Origin: Apostichopus leukothele
Taxonomy: Eukaryota; Echinodermata; Holothuroidea; Aspidochirotida; Stichopodidae
Direction: 5' to 3'
Assembly (NCBI GenBank): GCA_010014835.2
Contig: JAAAKB020054856.1
Coordinates: 1-22,932, forward strand
DNA length: 22,932 bases
The notes under the pieces are model-generated. The model was not told the origin of the DNA. It worked only from the letters and a program-made list of their open reading frames with translations, and did no database searches. How positions within the stretch are numbered: the first letter of the stretch is position 1; each line of letters begins with the position of its first letter. This document shows, in pieces, positions 20,229 through 22,932 of the stretch. A program made the translations under genes and the position numbers.

Positions 20229-20955
20229 GTAAGTCTGTTGGTTTGGTGCTTGAGGTATCATCATGTTAGATGGAGACACATGGTAATAGGAAGATTGGAA
20301 ATGGTCCTTGCTCTGCAGAGACAGAATGGAGGGTCCATAAGGTCCAGAGGGTCTTTAAGCAAATCACTCCCGCCCCCCCCCTCCTGTAGCCAGATTAAAG
20401 GTTGTCTCACTGTCCATGGGAGCTGATCCAAGAGTTTATAATATTTTACTATTAAGTACTTTTAAGATGTTACCGTCCGCTGTGGCCAGAGCTAGAAGTT
20501 GACGGTACTACTGCTTTAACCGATCTATCACTGACCACTGTAGCCAGAGCCCCGATGTCTAGATTTGAAAGTCAGCTGGAGGGAGGTAACGTCCATTAGT
20601 GATTAGAATTCCACCTGAGCAGTTAATGAACTCTGCGAGCAGTCTCTCTTCGGTCACTGCATCCCATCCCTTTAGTTCGTCTTACCGAGAGATGCTAATT
20701 GACTTAAGCTTGGCTTTCACGTTATTGACAGGCTTAAAGAGCAAAGCCATTAAAACATCTAGCAGCCTGTCCCAGTTTTTTCCGTCTTACTGACTCGGTC
20801 GTCAGATAAGGGACGAGAATTAACTGCGAGGCTAGTGGCGATTGTCCATTTGTTGTTACAGTAATAGGTACTGAATGGATTAGAAGGAAACTTTGAAACT
20901 AGTTCTTAAAGAGGCAGCGGTATCTTTCTTTCCTTTTTGTGAGATTCGATTCCAT

Positions 20956-20974
20956 CCCCATCCCCCCCACCCCC
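20956..20974 (-). other. G-quadruplex motif (minus strand)
   Basis: On the + strand the segment reads CCCC-AT-CCCCCCC-A-CCCCC. The 7-base run can be split, so the complement gives four G3 runs with loops of 1 to 3 bases (CCC at 20956-20958, 20962-20964, 20966-20968 and 20970-20972). This is the best quadruplex candidate in the window. It lies in the non-transcribed sense of the intron, so any quadruplex would form in DNA rather than in the pre-mRNA. Confidence 0.6.
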
Positions 20975-21619
20975 ATCCTCATTCTCTTCCCTTATTTCTC
21001 CCTCTTTATATTTCATTATAGCCTCTAAATTGTTGCAAAGTGGAACTTTGCAGAAAACGTTAGCCTGTTACAGTGTAGAATGTTCATATTCAATATGTGA
21101 CATGGTATGGTATCAGTGAATCCCTTTGCATGTAGCTAAAATATACATATTTTTTCTGGGCTTGTCTGGTTGTATTATACTCGAGAGTCCTCCAAGGAGA
21201 GATAGTCAACTGCAGTAGGTCTAGCATTTAATCTTAAGGTGTCTATTTGTAAAAGATCTATTAATACTGTCCTTTAAAGGTTAAGTCATCAAAGTCAAGG
21301 GGCTCTTCAAAATCTGGATGAGTATTTGTCTGAGAGATAGTTACTTGTAACTTTGGTTTGGGTTCATAGAGTTATGTTTTGAATATGGAATTTTGTTTAC
21401 TTCATGCCATTGTTGATAATGGAGTGGTAGGGAAGGCGGTGGGGGTGTGGGTGCAGGGCTGCTGTAAGAGAGAAAATGGTGGAAAGGGTAAAGGGAAAAT
21501 GGGAGGAGAGGAGGATGGTAATGGAGTCTCTGTGTTTGCTTTAGTTTGTGTCTAGTATCTGAATATTTAATTGACCGAAATACTGGTCTTTACTGACTAT
21601 GTAATATACTACCAATATT

Positions 21620-21692
21620 GAAGCCGTGGGCGGCTTCCAAAATTTTGTGGTTGATTTCTAGCCGCGTCAAGCGGCTTGACTCCATTCGGAGT
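21620..21692. repeat. Block of three perfect hairpins
   Basis: Three hairpins follow each other: GAAGCC-GTGGGC-GGCTTC (21620-21637), AGCCGC-GTCAA-GCGGCT (21660-21676) and ACTCC-ATTC-GGAGT (21679-21692). The first two have 6-bp GC-rich stems in an AT-rich context. The arrangement resembles the hairpin chain at 1-120, including GGCTT/AAGCC arms, but I cannot align the two over their length. Confidence 0.6.
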
Positions 21693-22168
21693 GGCAACTC
21701 TATTGTCAGTCACAACAGTGCTATTATATCAACCAGAAATGTCTGAAGTAAATACCATATCCTCATGCAACAGTTAGTTAGGACTAAAGGAATTTACACA
21801 TTACTAACAAGTTGCTTTCCCCCACTAGAGTATACAGTACACACCTTTCACAAGTTTATGATTTCAAATACCATACTGTTCTTTGCCCCAACATTATAAT
21901 GAAATCTTTCAGATATTTTTATACTCTTTCATTTTGAACAATTATGACAATCGTTGGCCCGATATGCAAAGCAGTACACACAGATTCCTACAGTATGTAC
22001 CATGATAAGTAACCTGCGGTTTGTTGTAACCTGCTATGGTTAAGGAGAAATTTAATCAACGTTCCGCAACTGAAAGTATCGATAGATTCTCCTGTTATAT
22101 TCTCACCTACAGTTTCATATAGGGCTTGCACATATCTAGGTTCATGGAGCAGTTTATAGTTTGATCGA

Positions 22169-22223
22169 GGAAATAGACATCTCTGCCAAATTTCAGGGAA
22201 ATAGACATCTCTGCCAAATTTCA
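22169..22223. repeat. Perfect 27-bp direct duplication, period 28
   Basis: GGAAATAGACATCTCTGCC followed by AAATTTCA occurs at 22169-22195 and again at 22197-22223, separated by a single G. Identity is complete, so this is probably a recent slippage or repair duplication. Confidence 0.9.
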
Positions 22224-22932
22224 ACATCTATGAAATTCAAAATGTTTGTTGTTTTTCTTTTGTTCATAGTTCATACTCTACAAAGTTCCACGGATACTAA
22301 TGTCATAGTAAATGTGACCCCATGAAGGGCCATAATATGACCCCATTATGTTGACACAGATGTTATGTCCATATTTAGTCATTTTATCTTTATCTGGTAT
22401 TTACTCTAAATGAGTAAACAAAGTCTGGTTTCTGTTATTAGCTCTATGCCATGAGTGGTAATAATAGAGATGATGGCCATTATTTTCCATGAAATCACCC
22501 ACCAAAAAAATAATTTCACCAAAATGAGTCATTGCTAAATGGAAGACTTGTACTAGAAGTGAAATGTATTACTGCTCACTCTCTATCTCTGTGTATGTCA
22601 GAGTAATAATGAAATAGCCTGTATGAGTCAGCATCGGGCAGAATGTGGCTATTATTCTGGGTTAACTTCTTCCATCTTATGAACCAGTCTCGCATTTTAT
22701 TGATTGGTGACGAAGATGTACAGTTTTCATCTTGTAGAGAGATTGCATTAGACCTCCTCTGCTCTGTTAGAAATATGTAATTATCTCTTGTCTGCATCAT
22801 ATCTATATCTAGATGGAAAGGCAAATCAATTGCTGTAGTTGGAAAAAGTCCATTGATGTATAAGCTTCTAAAAAGTTGGATTAAGAAAAGAATGTAGAGG
22901 GGGGTTGGGGCGTTAATGTGTAGCTTGGTTAC

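Larger units (their letters stand above)
20229..22932 (+). other. Intron continuing past the right edge
   Basis: The donor is GTAAGT at 20229 and no credible acceptor with F2-lobe coding follows. Contents include a C run (20369-20381), a 7-bp inverted repeat TACCGTC/GACGGTA (20471-20477/20501-20507) and a minus-strand quadruplex motif (20956-20974). A G-rich tract (21429-21460), a hairpin block (21620-21692) and a 28-bp duplication (22169-22223) follow. The short frames here carry no domain signal. Confidence 0.7.

Noticed and set aside
21913-21939. Possible next FERM exon after AG at 21911-21912, reading K-Y-F-Y-T-L-S-F
   Set aside because: The first residues resemble the expected K/R-Y-L-F start, and the phase fits, but a TGA follows after eight codons with no donor before it and the pyrimidine tract is short. 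It is a chance match.

Overview
The window looks like nuclear DNA of an animal. It is AT-rich with short coding exons separated by kilobase introns, GT/AG splice sites with pyrimidine tracts, tRNA-derived SINE sequence, minisatellites and many homopolymer tracts. It has no operons or dense ORFs. The recurring TAGGCCTA-like words and the SINE with an L2-like tail fit a marine deuterostome such as an echinoderm, but that is only an impression.

I can support one gene, on the + strand: the 5' part of a FERM-domain gene of the FARP1/FARP2/FRMD7 group. Four coding exons chain in frame: 6248-6673 (phase 0 end), 16376-16480 (phase 0), 17751-17793 (phase 1) and 20150-20228 (ends two bases into a codon). 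Together they encode 217 residues plus two bases. This gives a disordered N-terminal region of about 125 residues, then most of the FERM F1 (ubiquitin-like) lobe up to its junction with F2. An in-frame TGA at 6233-6235 and a splice acceptor at 6208-6209 fix the start codon and show that at least one untranslated exon lies upstream. The rest of FERM, and any DH/PH domains, lie beyond the right edge.

Layout: 1-120 is a chain of small hairpins followed by an AATAC-rich tail, and 190-510 holds nested duplications and inverted repeats. A ten-copy 54-bp minisatellite lies at about 1294-1804. From 1805 to 6209 I see no coding exon. The first coding exon is followed by a 9.7-kb intron containing a three-copy repeat of about 140 bp (12820-13270). 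That intron also holds a minisatellite of about 50 bp (15660-16300) just upstream of the second coding exon. Its units end in CTTTCAG|GTATTG, which looks like a splice acceptor fused to a donor. The next intron (1.27 kb) holds one clear tRNA-derived SINE (17361-17665) and one probable degraded one (about 16720-16985). The last stretch (20229-22932) is intronic, with a G-quadruplex-type tract, a second three-hairpin block (21620-21692) and a 28-bp duplication.

I found no CRISPR array, no transposase or reverse transcriptase frame, and no intact tRNA or rRNA gene. The other open frames are short, lack recognisable domains, or translate repeats.
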